A DNA stretch of 64,000 bases. Origin: JBOGVZ01 sp050692985 (lineage in GTDB: Bacteria > Actinomycetota > UBA4738 > CALAEC01). Position numbers and translations under genes: made by a program. Where the stretch lies: contig JBOGVZ010000061.1 of NCBI GenBank assembly GCA_050692985.1, positions 1 through 64,000 on the forward strand. The letters run 5' to 3'. A model generated the notes under the pieces. That model was not told the origin of the DNA. It saw nothing but the letters and a program-made list of their open reading frames with translations, and ran no database searches. This document shows, piece by piece, positions 24,145 to 31,059 of the stretch. Positions within the stretch are counted from its first letter, which is position 1, and each line of letters opens with the position of its first letter.

Positions 24145-24432
24145 TTAGCCGGCCTTGCGCGTGGTGGTCTTGGGCTGCTCCGCACCCACGGCCTTGCGGA
24201 TGCTGGTGTACGCGCCCTTGACCTGGCGAGCGGCCTGGCGGGTGCCCTCGGCGGCCCGCTTGGCGGGCTTGGTCCGACGGACCCTGTTGGCCACCCTCTC
24301 GCCGCGGCCGGCCAGGTCCGCGTAGGCCCTGACGGAGTTGCGGCGGGCGGCGTCGGCCAGCTCCTTCGACTTCTCGACCGCGAAGTCGCCGGAGCCGAGG
24401 ACCGCGTGGAATGCCTTCTTGATCTGGTCCAT
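24145..24432 (-). CDS. Small HbhA-like Lys/Ala-rich protein
   Basis: The 95-residue protein starts MDQIKKAFHAVLGSGD, is predicted to be helical in its first 40 residues, and has a Lys/Arg-rich C-terminal half (TRQAARQVKGAYTSIRKA). This is the layout, in short form, of mycobacterial heparin-binding hemagglutinin, whose basic tail binds DNA and glycans. AAGGAGGTGAG precedes the ATG at 24432. The XRE-family gene lies directly upstream, the same order as Rv0474-hbhA in Mycobacterium, which supports the assignment. The protein is about half the usual HbhA length, so the role may differ. Confidence 0.65.
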   Translation of the reverse strand: MDQIKKAFHAVLGSGDFAVEKSKELADAARRNSVRAYADLAGRGERVANRVRRTKPAKRAAEGTRQAARQVKGAYTSIRKAVGAEQPKTTTRKAG

Positions 24433-24510
24433 CTGTCTCACCTCCTTCGCTGTGGTTCTCGGTATGAGGTTGGTGACGGGAGGGCGGAGGGGAGCCGGGT
24501 GAGGGCTGGG

Positions 24511-24996
24511 TCAGCCTGCGGACTCCACCCTCCCGCCAGGTCGTTCACCGGGAGCCCGTGCGGTGGGATCGGCCGCCTCGGCGGCGTCCACCGGCACGGT
24601 CTCCGCGGAAGTCTTCAGCGCCGCGGGGCTCTTGGTGGCCTTCCGGCGACGACGGCGCCTGCGCCGCGTCTCCTCCCGGAAGCTCTCGTAGATCTGGATC
24701 AGGACCTGCTTCTGTCGCTCGGTGATGGACCGGTCCGCCAGGATGATGGACACAAGGTCCTCTCGGCCCTTTCGGTCGTCCAGGATCCCGGCCTTCACGT
24801 ACAGGGTCTCGGCCGAGATCCGCAGCGCCTTGGCGATCGCGTTCAGGATCTCCGCGCTCGGTCGCCGCAGGCCGCGCTCGATCTGCGACAGGTAGGGGTT
24901 CGATACCCCGGCGAGCGAGGCCAGCTTGCGCAGGGACATCTGCGCCGAATGGCGCTGCTCCCGGATGAACTTGCCCACGTCTCGGACCTTCATCAT
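24511..24996 (-). CDS. XRE-family transcriptional regulator (Rv0474-like)
   Basis: About 161 residues. Residues 4-62 are a helix-turn-helix domain of the Cro/CI type, with FIREQRHSAQMSLRKLASLA and VSNPYLSQIERGLRRPS as the recognition region. The middle resembles the Rv0474 family (SAETLYVKAGILDD, ITERQKQVLIQIYESF). A run of nine Arg/Lys residues and a disordered Ala/Pro tail end the protein. Two adjacent ATGs (24996, 24993) are possible. An extended -10 box lies upstream, and the HbhA-like gene follows on the same strand, so autoregulation of the pair is plausible. Confidence 0.85.
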   Translation of the reverse strand: MMKVRDVGKFIREQRHSAQMSLRKLASLAGVSNPYLSQIERGLRRPSAEILNAIAKALRISAETLYVKAGILDDRKGREDLVSIILADRSITERQKQVLIQIYESFREETRRRRRRRRKATKSPAALKTSAETVPVDAAEAADPTARAPGERPGGRVESAG

Positions 24997-25018
24997 CGGT
25001 TCCCACCCTACCACGGGC

Positions 25019-25027
25019 TGTATAACA
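25019..25027 (-). promoter_or_regulatory. Extended -10 promoter element of the XRE gene
   Basis: On the minus strand TGT-TATACA matches an extended -10 element (TG-N-TATAAT), ending about 23 bases before the ATG at 24996. The surrounding AT-rich stretch stands out in this GC-rich sequence and could include an XRE operator. Confidence 0.5.
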
Positions 25028-25078
25028 GTTGCAAGCAGAGGGATATCTCGGAGCAAGCACCGCTGGACCCCGTGGAGG

Positions 25079-26056
25079 TCAGGCCGGGACCAGGTCGAAG
25101 TCGGCCTCGAGCCGTCCCACCGGGCGCCCCCCGCCCAGGGCCGGGGGCCGGACGAACCCGGCCAGGGCCCCTTCGGCCTGGTGGCCGAGGGCCCCCAGCA
25201 GCCGGAGCACCCTGAGGACCGCCGGGGCCTGGGCCCGGGCCGCGCCGTCCTCGGCCTTGACGGCGATGCCCAGCCCCTGCTCCCACAGAGCGGCGCACAC
25301 CAGGCCCTCCGCCCCCACCTTCACCAGGACACCGGGCACGTCCTCCATCACGGCCGTGCACACCCGGTCCCGCCCACCCACCAGGTACGGCTCGGCCAGC
25401 ATGGCCCCGGTGGCCCGAGCGGTCGTCGCCGCCAGCTCGCCCAGCCGGTCCGGGCGCGCCAGGCGGGCATAGATCGTGGCCAGCTCGGTGAGTGTCAGGG
25501 CGTGCACCGGCACGCCGCATCCGTCGACGCCGACGGCCCGGGGGTCGGCACCCGCCGCCGTTCGCACCGCGCCGAGCACGGCCGCCTGGAGCGGGTGGCG
25601 GGGGTCCGGGTAGGTCTCGACCTCGAGCCCCCGGCGGACGCACGCCAGGAGCATCCCGGCGTGCTTCCCCGAGCAGTTGTGCAGCGCCGGCGCCGGGCCG
25701 GGGACGCGCCGGGCATCCTCCGGGTCCGCGGGCAGGGCCGGGGGGCACCGGAGCGCGTCCGCCTCGAGGCCGCCTCGTGAGAGCAGCGCCTCCACGGCCT
25801 CCACGTGGACCGGTTCTCCGTTGTGGGAGGCACACATGATGGCCACCTCGCGCTCGGACGGCGACTCGCCGGCGAGGTGGAGCGACACGGCGGCCTGGAG
25901 CGGCTTCATCGAGGACCGGGCGAAGGCCACGCGCCCGGGTTCGCCGGCGGAGGCCACCAGCGACCCGTCCGCGTCTGCCACGGCCACCGACCCCCAGTGG
26001 ACCGACTCCTCGAAGCCCGAACGCACGACGCGGACCAGGGGGACCGGCGGTGGCAC
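25079..26056 (-). CDS. L-asparaginase of the Rhizobium etli (AnsA, PF06089) type
   Basis: The 325-residue protein belongs to the thermolabile asparaginase family, which is related to serine beta-lactamase-like or glutaminase folds rather than to E. coli asparaginases. Visible motifs are RSSMKPLQ with the Ser-x-x-Lys dyad near residue 48, CASHNGE, the HNCSGKHAGML segment with the conserved Cys and Lys, and GVDGCGVPV. It should hydrolyse asparagine to aspartate and ammonia in the cytoplasm. GTG 26056 follows a TAGGCT box by six bases with no Shine-Dalgarno sequence. It is convergent with nothing and stands alone downstream of the HD-GYP gene. Confidence 0.88.
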   Translation of the reverse strand: MPPPVPLVRVVRSGFEESVHWGSVAVADADGSLVASAGEPGRVAFARSSMKPLQAAVSLHLAGESPSEREVAIMCASHNGEPVHVEAVEALLSRGGLEADALRCPPALPADPEDARRVPGPAPALHNCSGKHAGMLLACVRRGLEVETYPDPRHPLQAAVLGAVRTAAGADPRAVGVDGCGVPVHALTLTELATIYARLARPDRLGELAATTARATGAMLAEPYLVGGRDRVCTAVMEDVPGVLVKVGAEGLVCAALWEQGLGIAVKAEDGAARAQAPAVLRVLRLLGALGHQAEGALAGFVRPPALGGGRPVGRLEADFDLVPA

Positions 26057-26062
26057 GACCGT

Positions 26063-26068
26063 AGCCTA
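26063..26068 (-). promoter_or_regulatory. Leaderless-type -10 box (TAGGCT) for asparaginase
   Basis: TAGGCT on the minus strand sits six bases before the GTG at 26056. No ribosome binding site lies between. Confidence 0.5.
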
Positions 26069-26085
26069 GCGGGACGAGGGTCCCG

Positions 26086-26817
26086 CTACCGCTCGACGGC
26101 TCGTAGGCGGATCTCCGAGTCCTCCCACAGGAGCGGGAGCACCGATTCCTCGGCCATGATGAGGAAGGCCTCCACGACCTCGGGATCGAAGTGGGAGCCG
26201 GAGCACCGTACGATCTCCTCCAGGGCCTGCTCCGTCGACCGGGAGGGCCGGTACGGCCGCTCGCTGGTGATCGCGTCGAAGGCGTCGACCACCGCGAAGA
26301 TCCGGGCCGCCAGGGGGATCTGCTCGCCCCGCATGCCGTGCGGATACCCCGAGCCGTCGAACCGCTCGTGGTGGAACCGGATCACGTCCACGGCATCGCC
26401 CAGGAACCGCATCGGGTTGACGATCTGGGCGCCCAACAGGGGGTGGGTGCGCATCTCTGCCCATTCCCGGGCCGTGAGCGGCCCTCGCTTCGCCAGGATC
26501 CGCTCGGAGATCCCCACCTTGCCGATGTCGTGAAGCAGATAGCCGTGGGCCAGCTCCGGGCGGGCGGCCAGCTCCGGGTCGATCATGCGGGTCAACGCCA
26601 GCGCGTAGTGCTGGGTCCGATCGAGGTGCTGCCTGGTACCGGCGTCCTTGGCCTCCACCAGGAACGCCAGGGTTTCCATCGTCGCCAGGTAGGACTCGCC
26701 GAGCTCGTCGAGGGCGCTCTGGAGGTCGCGGGCCCGCTCACGCTCCTGCCGGTACAGCTCCCGGATGTCCTTGGCGAACGCCAGGAGCTGGCCACGCACC
26801 GCGTCGATCTCGCTCAC
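26086..26817 (-). CDS. HD-GYP domain protein, putative c-di-GMP phosphodiesterase
   Basis: About 243 residues. An N-terminal coiled coil (residues 1-55) precedes an HD-GYP domain with LLHDIGKVGI, the second metal His region THPLLGAQI, RFHHERFDGSGYPHGMRGE carrying the GYP motif, and DAFDAITSERPYR. The catalytic set appears intact, so hydrolysis of cyclic di-GMP is likely. The GTG start overlaps the stop of the upstream receiver protein (GTGA), so the two act as a split response regulator. The longer frame to 26991 runs through the receiver gene and is rejected. The RsiG-like c-di-GMP sensor lies just upstream. Confidence 0.88.
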   Translation of the reverse strand: MSEIDAVRGQLLAFAKDIRELYRQERERARDLQSALDELGESYLATMETLAFLVEAKDAGTRQHLDRTQHYALALTRMIDPELAARPELAHGYLLHDIGKVGISERILAKRGPLTAREWAEMRTHPLLGAQIVNPMRFLGDAVDVIRFHHERFDGSGYPHGMRGEQIPLAARIFAVVDAFDAITSERPYRPSRSTEQALEEIVRCSGSHFDPEVVEAFLIMAEESVLPLLWEDSEIRLRAVER

Positions 26818-27182
26818 CTCTGACCGTCCTGTCCGATGCCCACCACGCGCAGGAGCTCGATCGGGGAGAACGGCTTGCGCAGGTAGGCGTCCGCACCCGC
26901 GGCCTGGCCTTCCCGCTCGTCCTCCTCGGAGGTCTTGGCCGTGACCATCACCACCTTGGGGGGGTGGGGCTCGGCCTTCAGGGTGCGACACACGTCGAAG
27001 CCGTCCAGGCCGGGCATCATGATGTCGAGCAGCACGACGTCCGGGCGCATGCGGTCGGCCACCTCGAGCCCGGACTCCCCGTCCTCGGCCAGCTCGACCT
27101 CGCAGCCCTCGAACCCCAGCAGCGTCGAGAGGACCTCACGTACCGTTGGATCGTCCTCCACCACCAGGACCTTGAACCCCAT
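26814..27182 (-). CDS. Single-domain response regulator (CheY-like)
   Basis: A 122-residue receiver domain. It has the acidic pair VVEDDPTVR, the phosphoacceptor Asp in VVLLDIMMPGLDG near residue 52, the conserved Thr in VMVTAKTS and Lys in YLRKPFSPIE. No output domain is fused, and the coupled HD-GYP gene is the obvious output. No histidine kinase is encoded nearby. The start has GGGGGAACG upstream. Phosphorylation probably controls the phosphodiesterase through interaction; this is inference from coupling. Confidence 0.92.
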   Translation of the reverse strand: MGFKVLVVEDDPTVREVLSTLLGFEGCEVELAEDGESGLEVADRMRPDVVLLDIMMPGLDGFDVCRTLKAEPHPPKVVMVTAKTSEEDEREGQAAGADAYLRKPFSPIELLRVVGIGQDGQR

Positions 27183-27254
27183 CGTTCCCCCATGGCCGGC
27201 GGCCCTTCATGGTACGCGCCGCGTCCCCCTTGGGGAAGACCATCCCGGGAAGTC

Positions 27255-27791
27255 TCAGCCGGTGGCGTTGCCCAGCTCGGCGCGGTAGCGCCGCTTCATC
27301 TCGTCCTGGAGGGTGTCGTGCACGGCCAGGACCCTGGTCCGAGTATCCGAGACGGCCCGCTCCTCCTGCTCCAGCCGAGCCAGGGCGGCCTCCAGCTCCT
27401 CGTCGGAGAGGGCGCCGAGATCCGACAGGTGGGCGTCGGCCACGAGCCGCTCCACCCGGCGGCGAGCCAGAGCGACCTCGTCCACGGACACCGCGATGAC
27501 CGGTGCCTCCCCTCGGGACGGTTCCCGGGAACCCTCCGACAGGATCTCGGACAACCGGTCGACGACCGGGGCGGGCTCCCCACCGCTGCGGCGGCGCTCA
27601 CGTTCGGCCTGGAGGATGTCCCGGCGACCCTGGAGGAGCCGGCGGACGAACGAGAGGTACTCGCGCTCGGCCCGGGCCAGGTCCCGGCGGCGACGGACCT
27701 CCTCCGGGTCGACCTCCCCGAGCTCCCGGGCGAAGCCCTCGGCCAGCACCCGGTCGATGCGCCGCCGCCCGCCCTCCATCGGCTCGCTCAT
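27255..27791 (-). CDS. rsiG: RsiG-like c-di-GMP-responsive anti-sigma factor
   Basis: The 178-residue protein is helical. Residues 47-58 read S-x2-R-x3-Q-x3-D (S47, R50, Q54, D58) with flanking Glu42/Glu44, and residues 144-159 read E-x3-S-x2-R-x3-L-x3-D (E144, S148, R151, L155, D159). These closely match the E(x3)S(x2)R(x3)Q(x3)D c-di-GMP-binding signature described for Streptomyces RsiG, which binds sigma factor WhiG; the second copy has Leu for Gln. No WhiG gene is in the window. ATG 27791 follows a GATAAT box by six bases. The receiver/HD-GYP pair lies directly downstream. The motif fit makes the call fairly strong; the sigma partner is inferred. Confidence 0.68.
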   Translation of the reverse strand: MSEPMEGGRRRIDRVLAEGFARELGEVDPEEVRRRRDLARAEREYLSFVRRLLQGRRDILQAERERRRSGGEPAPVVDRLSEILSEGSREPSRGEAPVIAVSVDEVALARRRVERLVADAHLSDLGALSDEELEAALARLEQEERAVSDTRTRVLAVHDTLQDEMKRRYRAELGNATG

Positions 27792-27797
27792 GTGGCG

Positions 27798-27803
27798 ATT
27801 ATC
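27798..27803 (-). promoter_or_regulatory. Leaderless-type -10 box (GATAAT) for the RsiG-like gene
   Basis: GATAAT on the minus strand is six bases from the ATG at 27791, the same arrangement as at 12623-12628. Confidence 0.5.
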
Positions 27804-27830
27804 CCCCGTGGAGGGGGCGGGCGGGGAGGA

Positions 27831-28898
27831 CTAGCAGACCGCGGCGACGTACGGGGTGGGGTTGACCGCCGCACCACCGCCGGGGTGGTACTCGAAGTGC
27901 AGGTGCGGGGTGCCCGTGGCGTTGCCGGTGTCGCCGATGTACCCGATCAGGGTCCCCGCGGAGACGTTGCCCGAGGCGTCGCTGTAGCCCTGGAGGTGCG
28001 CGTAGAACGTGTAGTCGCCGTTCCCGGCATACACGTACGCCTGGTTGCCGCCCAGGCTGCTGCTCGAGTGGGAGACGCTGCCGCTTTGGGCCGCGTACAC
28101 CGGGGTGCCGTACGGCCCCATCATGTCCACCCCCTGGTGGGTCCGGCCTCCGGACCTGGGCGCACCGAAGGTGTCCGTGAAGGTGGTGCCCGGTGCGGGA
28201 CAGGCCTGGAGGGCCCCCGCGCCGTTGGCCGCGATGCTTCCGCTCCCGCCCACGGGGGCCACCGCGGCCCGGGCGGCCCGGGCGGCGGCGGCGGCCGCGG
28301 CCTGCTCGGCCTCGAGCTTGTCCTGGAGCTTCTCCTCCAGGGCCTGGGCCTCCGCCAGGTTGCCGTAGACGATCTCCTTCTGCCGCTCGGCCTCGGCGGT
28401 GTCCTTGGCCAGCTGGGCCTCGAGCTCTGCCAGGTCCTCCTGTCGGCGCCGAAGCTGCTCGGACAGGACGGCCACCCGGCCGACCAGGTCGGCGTCGGCG
28501 TCGGCCAGCCGGTCCAGGTACACCATGCGGTCGGAGAACTCCGACAGCGAATCCGCCGAGAGCAGCAGCTCGACCGTGGAGGTCCCGCCGAGCTGATACA
28601 CCTCGCGGGCTCGATCGGCCAGCTGGCTCTGGAGGCCCCCGATGCGCTTCCGGGCGCGCGCCAGCGACGCCTGGGTGGCCTCGATGGCGTCCTGTGTGCT
28701 GATGAGCCTGCCCCGGATCTCGTCGTACCTGGCGGTGGCAGCGCTCGCCTCGCTTCGGAGCTGCGCCACCTTGGCCTCGGCGGCCTCCAGCTCGTCCTCG
28801 GTGTCGGCTCGAGCGGTGGTCCCGATGATGCTGGCGGGGAGGAGGCACGAGATGGCCAGCGCGATCTTGAGATGTCTCTTGCGTACGGTCAACCGCAT
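27831..28898 (-). CDS. Secreted M23-family peptidase with coiled coil
   Basis: About 355 residues. A signal peptide (KIALAISCLLPASIIGTTARA) is followed by a long coiled coil (about residues 35-225, rich in Glu, Ala and Leu), an Ala-rich linker, and a C-terminal M23 LytM domain. Zinc ligands are in THQGVDMMG (His-x3-Asp) and GTPHLHFEYH, so the domain looks catalytic. This architecture is typical of NlpC/EnvC-like peptidoglycan hydrolases or their activators. The ATG at 28898 has GGAGG too close for ideal spacing; a TTG at 28979 is an alternative. It should act on cell-wall cross-bridges outside the membrane. Confidence 0.88.
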   Translation of the reverse strand: MRLTVRKRHLKIALAISCLLPASIIGTTARADTEDELEAAEAKVAQLRSEASAATARYDEIRGRLISTQDAIEATQASLARARKRIGGLQSQLADRAREVYQLGGTSTVELLLSADSLSEFSDRMVYLDRLADADADLVGRVAVLSEQLRRRQEDLAELEAQLAKDTAEAERQKEIVYGNLAEAQALEEKLQDKLEAEQAAAAAAARAARAAVAPVGGSGSIAANGAGALQACPAPGTTFTDTFGAPRSGGRTHQGVDMMGPYGTPVYAAQSGSVSHSSSSLGGNQAYVYAGNGDYTFYAHLQGYSDASGNVSAGTLIGYIGDTGNATGTPHLHFEYHPGGGAAVNPTPYVAAVC

Positions 28899-29030
28899 CC
28901 TCCGAGTCGCGGTCTCGGTTCGGCTCGGTGCCCGGGCAAGTTCGCCGGACACCCTAGCATCGCCCCCCGGCGGCTTCAAGCTTGGGGACGGCTTGTCCGA
29001 TCTGCCCCGCCGGCCGGGGACCCGAACAAC

Positions 29031-30581
29031 CTACTCGTTCGACGCGCCGGTGCCCAACCCCTTCCCGGCCTCACCGGCCACGGAGGCGCGGAGATCCTTC
29101 TTCAGGACCTTGCCGATGGGGCTCTTGGGGAGCGCGCCGGTGAAGTGGACCTCCTTGGGCCGCTTGTACTTGGCCAGCCGCTCGGCGCAGAAGGTCACCA
29201 GCTCGTCCGCCGAGGGGTCCTGCCCGGGGGCCCTGACCACGAAGGCCACGACCTCCTCGCCCATCTCCTCGTCGGGCCGGCCCACCACCGCCGCCTCGCC
29301 CACCCCCGGGTGCTGGAGGAGGAGGTCCTCGATGTCCCGCGGGTACACGTTGAAGCCGCCCCGGATGATGAGGTCCTTCTTGCGGTCCGTGACGAACAGG
29401 TAGCCGTCCTCGTCGCGGTAGCCCATGTCGCCGGTGTGGAGCCAGCCGTGGCGGAGCGTGTCGGCGGTGACCTCGGGGAGGTTGTGATACCCGCGCATGA
29501 TGCCCGGGCTCCGGGCGCAGATCTCTCCCACCTCGCCGGTGGGGACGTCGTCGTGGTCGTCGTCCTCGAGGCGGACCTCCACCCCGGGGAGGGGCGGACC
29601 GGTGGAGCCGGCCTTCTTCGGCAAGCCGGGGCGCATGAGGGCGATGGCCGGGGCGGCCTCCGTCTGCCCGTAGCCCTCCAGGACCTCACAGCCGAACGTC
29701 TTCTCGAACGCCTCGGCCAGCTCGATCGGCACGGGAGCCGCGGAGGCAAACACGGTCTTCAACGAGGAGGTGTCGTACCGGTCGGCGCCCGGGTGGTGCA
29801 GCAGGAGGGTCATCATCGTGGGAACCAGCGCCAGGTACTCGATCCGATGCTCCTGGATGGCCTGGAGCGTGGCGTCCGGGGTGAACCACTCGAGCAGGAT
29901 CCCGCGGCCCCCGAGGACCTGACCGACGATGGCGGCGATCATCCCGAACAGGTGGGCCACGGGCAGGGCCAGCAGGGCCACGATCCCGGGCCGGAGCTGG
30001 ATCGCCTCGGCCAGGGTGACGGCGTTCCAGTGGAGGTTCCCGTGGCTGAGCTCGACCCCCTTGGGCCTCCCGGTGGTGCCGCCTGTGTACATGATCACGG
30101 CGATGTCGTCGTCGGCACGGTCCACGGTGTCGAACTCGGGGGAGGCCTCCGCCATCAGGGCCGACCACGACAGGGCGCCGTCCGGAGCCGGCTCCCCCAC
30201 CACGACCAGGCGAGGGGGGTCGTCGAGCCCCTCCAGCGCCTCGCGGGCCTTGTCGAGGAACAGCGGGCCGGTGACCAGCACCCGAGGACGACAGTCGGCC
30301 ACGATGTGGTGGATCTCCCCGGCGGCCAGGAGGAACACCACCGGGACCACCACGGCCCCCAGGGCGGTGATCCCCCCGTACGCCTGGAAGACCTCCAGGC
30401 TGTTCGGCAGCATGACCCCCACGCGGTCCCCGTGATCCACGCCGAGCGAGCGGAGGACGTTCGCGAACCGCCGGGCGTCGGCCAGCCACTCGGAGTTCCG
30501 GTACCACCGTCCGGTGAAGAAGAGCGCGTCGTACTCGCCGAAGCGCTCGACGTTCCGCTCGGCCAGGTCGGCCAGGTTCAT
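29031..30581 (-). CDS. Fatty-acyl-CoA ligase (AMP-forming)
   Basis: The 516-residue protein is an adenylate-forming enzyme that activates a carboxylic acid as acyl-AMP and then acyl-CoA. The P-loop motif YTGGTTGRPKGV is near residue 165, YGQTEAAP near 300, the hinge TGDMGYRDEDGYLFVTDRKK near 390, and the C-terminal catalytic Lys in PKSPIGKVLKK. It resembles medium to long-chain FadD enzymes. GGGAGG precedes the ATG. Two acyl-CoA dehydrogenase domains are encoded nearby at 31-33.5 kb, which fits a lipid-oxidation context. Confidence 0.92.
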   Translation of the reverse strand: MNLADLAERNVERFGEYDALFFTGRWYRNSEWLADARRFANVLRSLGVDHGDRVGVMLPNSLEVFQAYGGITALGAVVVPVVFLLAAGEIHHIVADCRPRVLVTGPLFLDKAREALEGLDDPPRLVVVGEPAPDGALSWSALMAEASPEFDTVDRADDDIAVIMYTGGTTGRPKGVELSHGNLHWNAVTLAEAIQLRPGIVALLALPVAHLFGMIAAIVGQVLGGRGILLEWFTPDATLQAIQEHRIEYLALVPTMMTLLLHHPGADRYDTSSLKTVFASAAPVPIELAEAFEKTFGCEVLEGYGQTEAAPAIALMRPGLPKKAGSTGPPLPGVEVRLEDDDHDDVPTGEVGEICARSPGIMRGYHNLPEVTADTLRHGWLHTGDMGYRDEDGYLFVTDRKKDLIIRGGFNVYPRDIEDLLLQHPGVGEAAVVGRPDEEMGEEVVAFVVRAPGQDPSADELVTFCAERLAKYKRPKEVHFTGALPKSPIGKVLKKDLRASVAGEAGKGLGTGASNE

Positions 30582-30626
30582 CGGATTCCTCCCGTCTCCT
30601 GCGGCCCGAGTCTAGGGCCCCGCCGG

Positions 30627-30644
30627 GCGCCGGGCATCCGGCGC
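30627..30644. other. Perfect 7-bp dyad in a divergent promoter region
   Basis: GCGCCGG, a four-base loop GCAT, and CCGGCGC form a perfect hairpin or operator-like dyad. It lies in the gap between the ligase gene and the divergent membrane-protein gene, overlapping where a -35 would be for the latter. Confidence 0.35.
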
Positions 30645-30657
30645 TCTTCCCGTCGGC

Positions 30658-30663
30658 TACCAT
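30658..30663 (+). promoter_or_regulatory. Possible -10 box (TACCAT)
   Basis: TACCAT lies nine bases before the ATG at 30673 and no Shine-Dalgarno is present, consistent with leaderless or near-leaderless transcription. Confidence 0.4.
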
Positions 30664-30672
30664 CACCGCACG

Positions 30673-31053
30673 ATGCAGCCGCCGGAGCAGCCGACCAGCC
30701 CGTTCGCCAGTCCACGGGGGATGCGCCCGGGGACGGTCTTCGTCATCGCCCTGGTAGCGGCGTCCGTGGCCGGGGGCGCCTACTACCTGTTGCGCTCGAA
30801 GGACGATGCCCCGGCGGCGCCGGACCACCCGCCGGCCACCGCGCCGGTCGTCCCCGGTGATAACCCGGTAGTGGTCCCCGGCTCCGAGGAGGCCATCCGA
30901 GGGGCCATCGACCAGGTCAGGGACTCGATCCGGATCGTGCGGAAGGAGCTCCGAGGGACGGACGATCCCGCCACCCGGGCGGCGCTGAGGGCGCAGCTCC
31001 AGGCCCTCCGGGCGGGGCTCCGCCAGCTCAAGTCCCACCTGGCCGACGCCTGA
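30673..31053 (+). CDS. Small single-pass membrane protein, unknown
   Basis: The 126-residue product has a Pro-rich N-terminus (1-17), one transmembrane helix at about 20-40 (TVFVIALVAASVAGGAYYLL), a Pro/Ala-rich linker, and a C-terminal helical segment (about 70-126) with heptad-like Leu/Ile spacing. I recognise no domain. It is convergent with the double acyl-CoA dehydrogenase gene, six bases apart at their ends. The helical tail could be a coiled-coil interaction region. No function is proposed. Confidence 0.65.
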   Translation: MQPPEQPTSPFASPRGMRPGTVFVIALVAASVAGGAYYLLRSKDDAPAAPDHPPATAPVVPGDNPVVVPGSEEAIRGAIDQVRDSIRIVRKELRGTDDPATRAALRAQLQALRAGLRQLKSHLADA

Positions 31054-31059
31054 CCGGCG

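Noticed and set aside
26086..26991. A longer HD-GYP protein starting inside the receiver gene
   Set aside because: The extension is out of frame with the receiver, proline/arginine-rich, and the GTGA overlap gives a better start.
26964..30860. A 1298-residue open frame on the plus strand
   Set aside because: It is antisense to five genes with clear domains (receiver, RsiG-like, M23, ligase) and has no recognisable motif.
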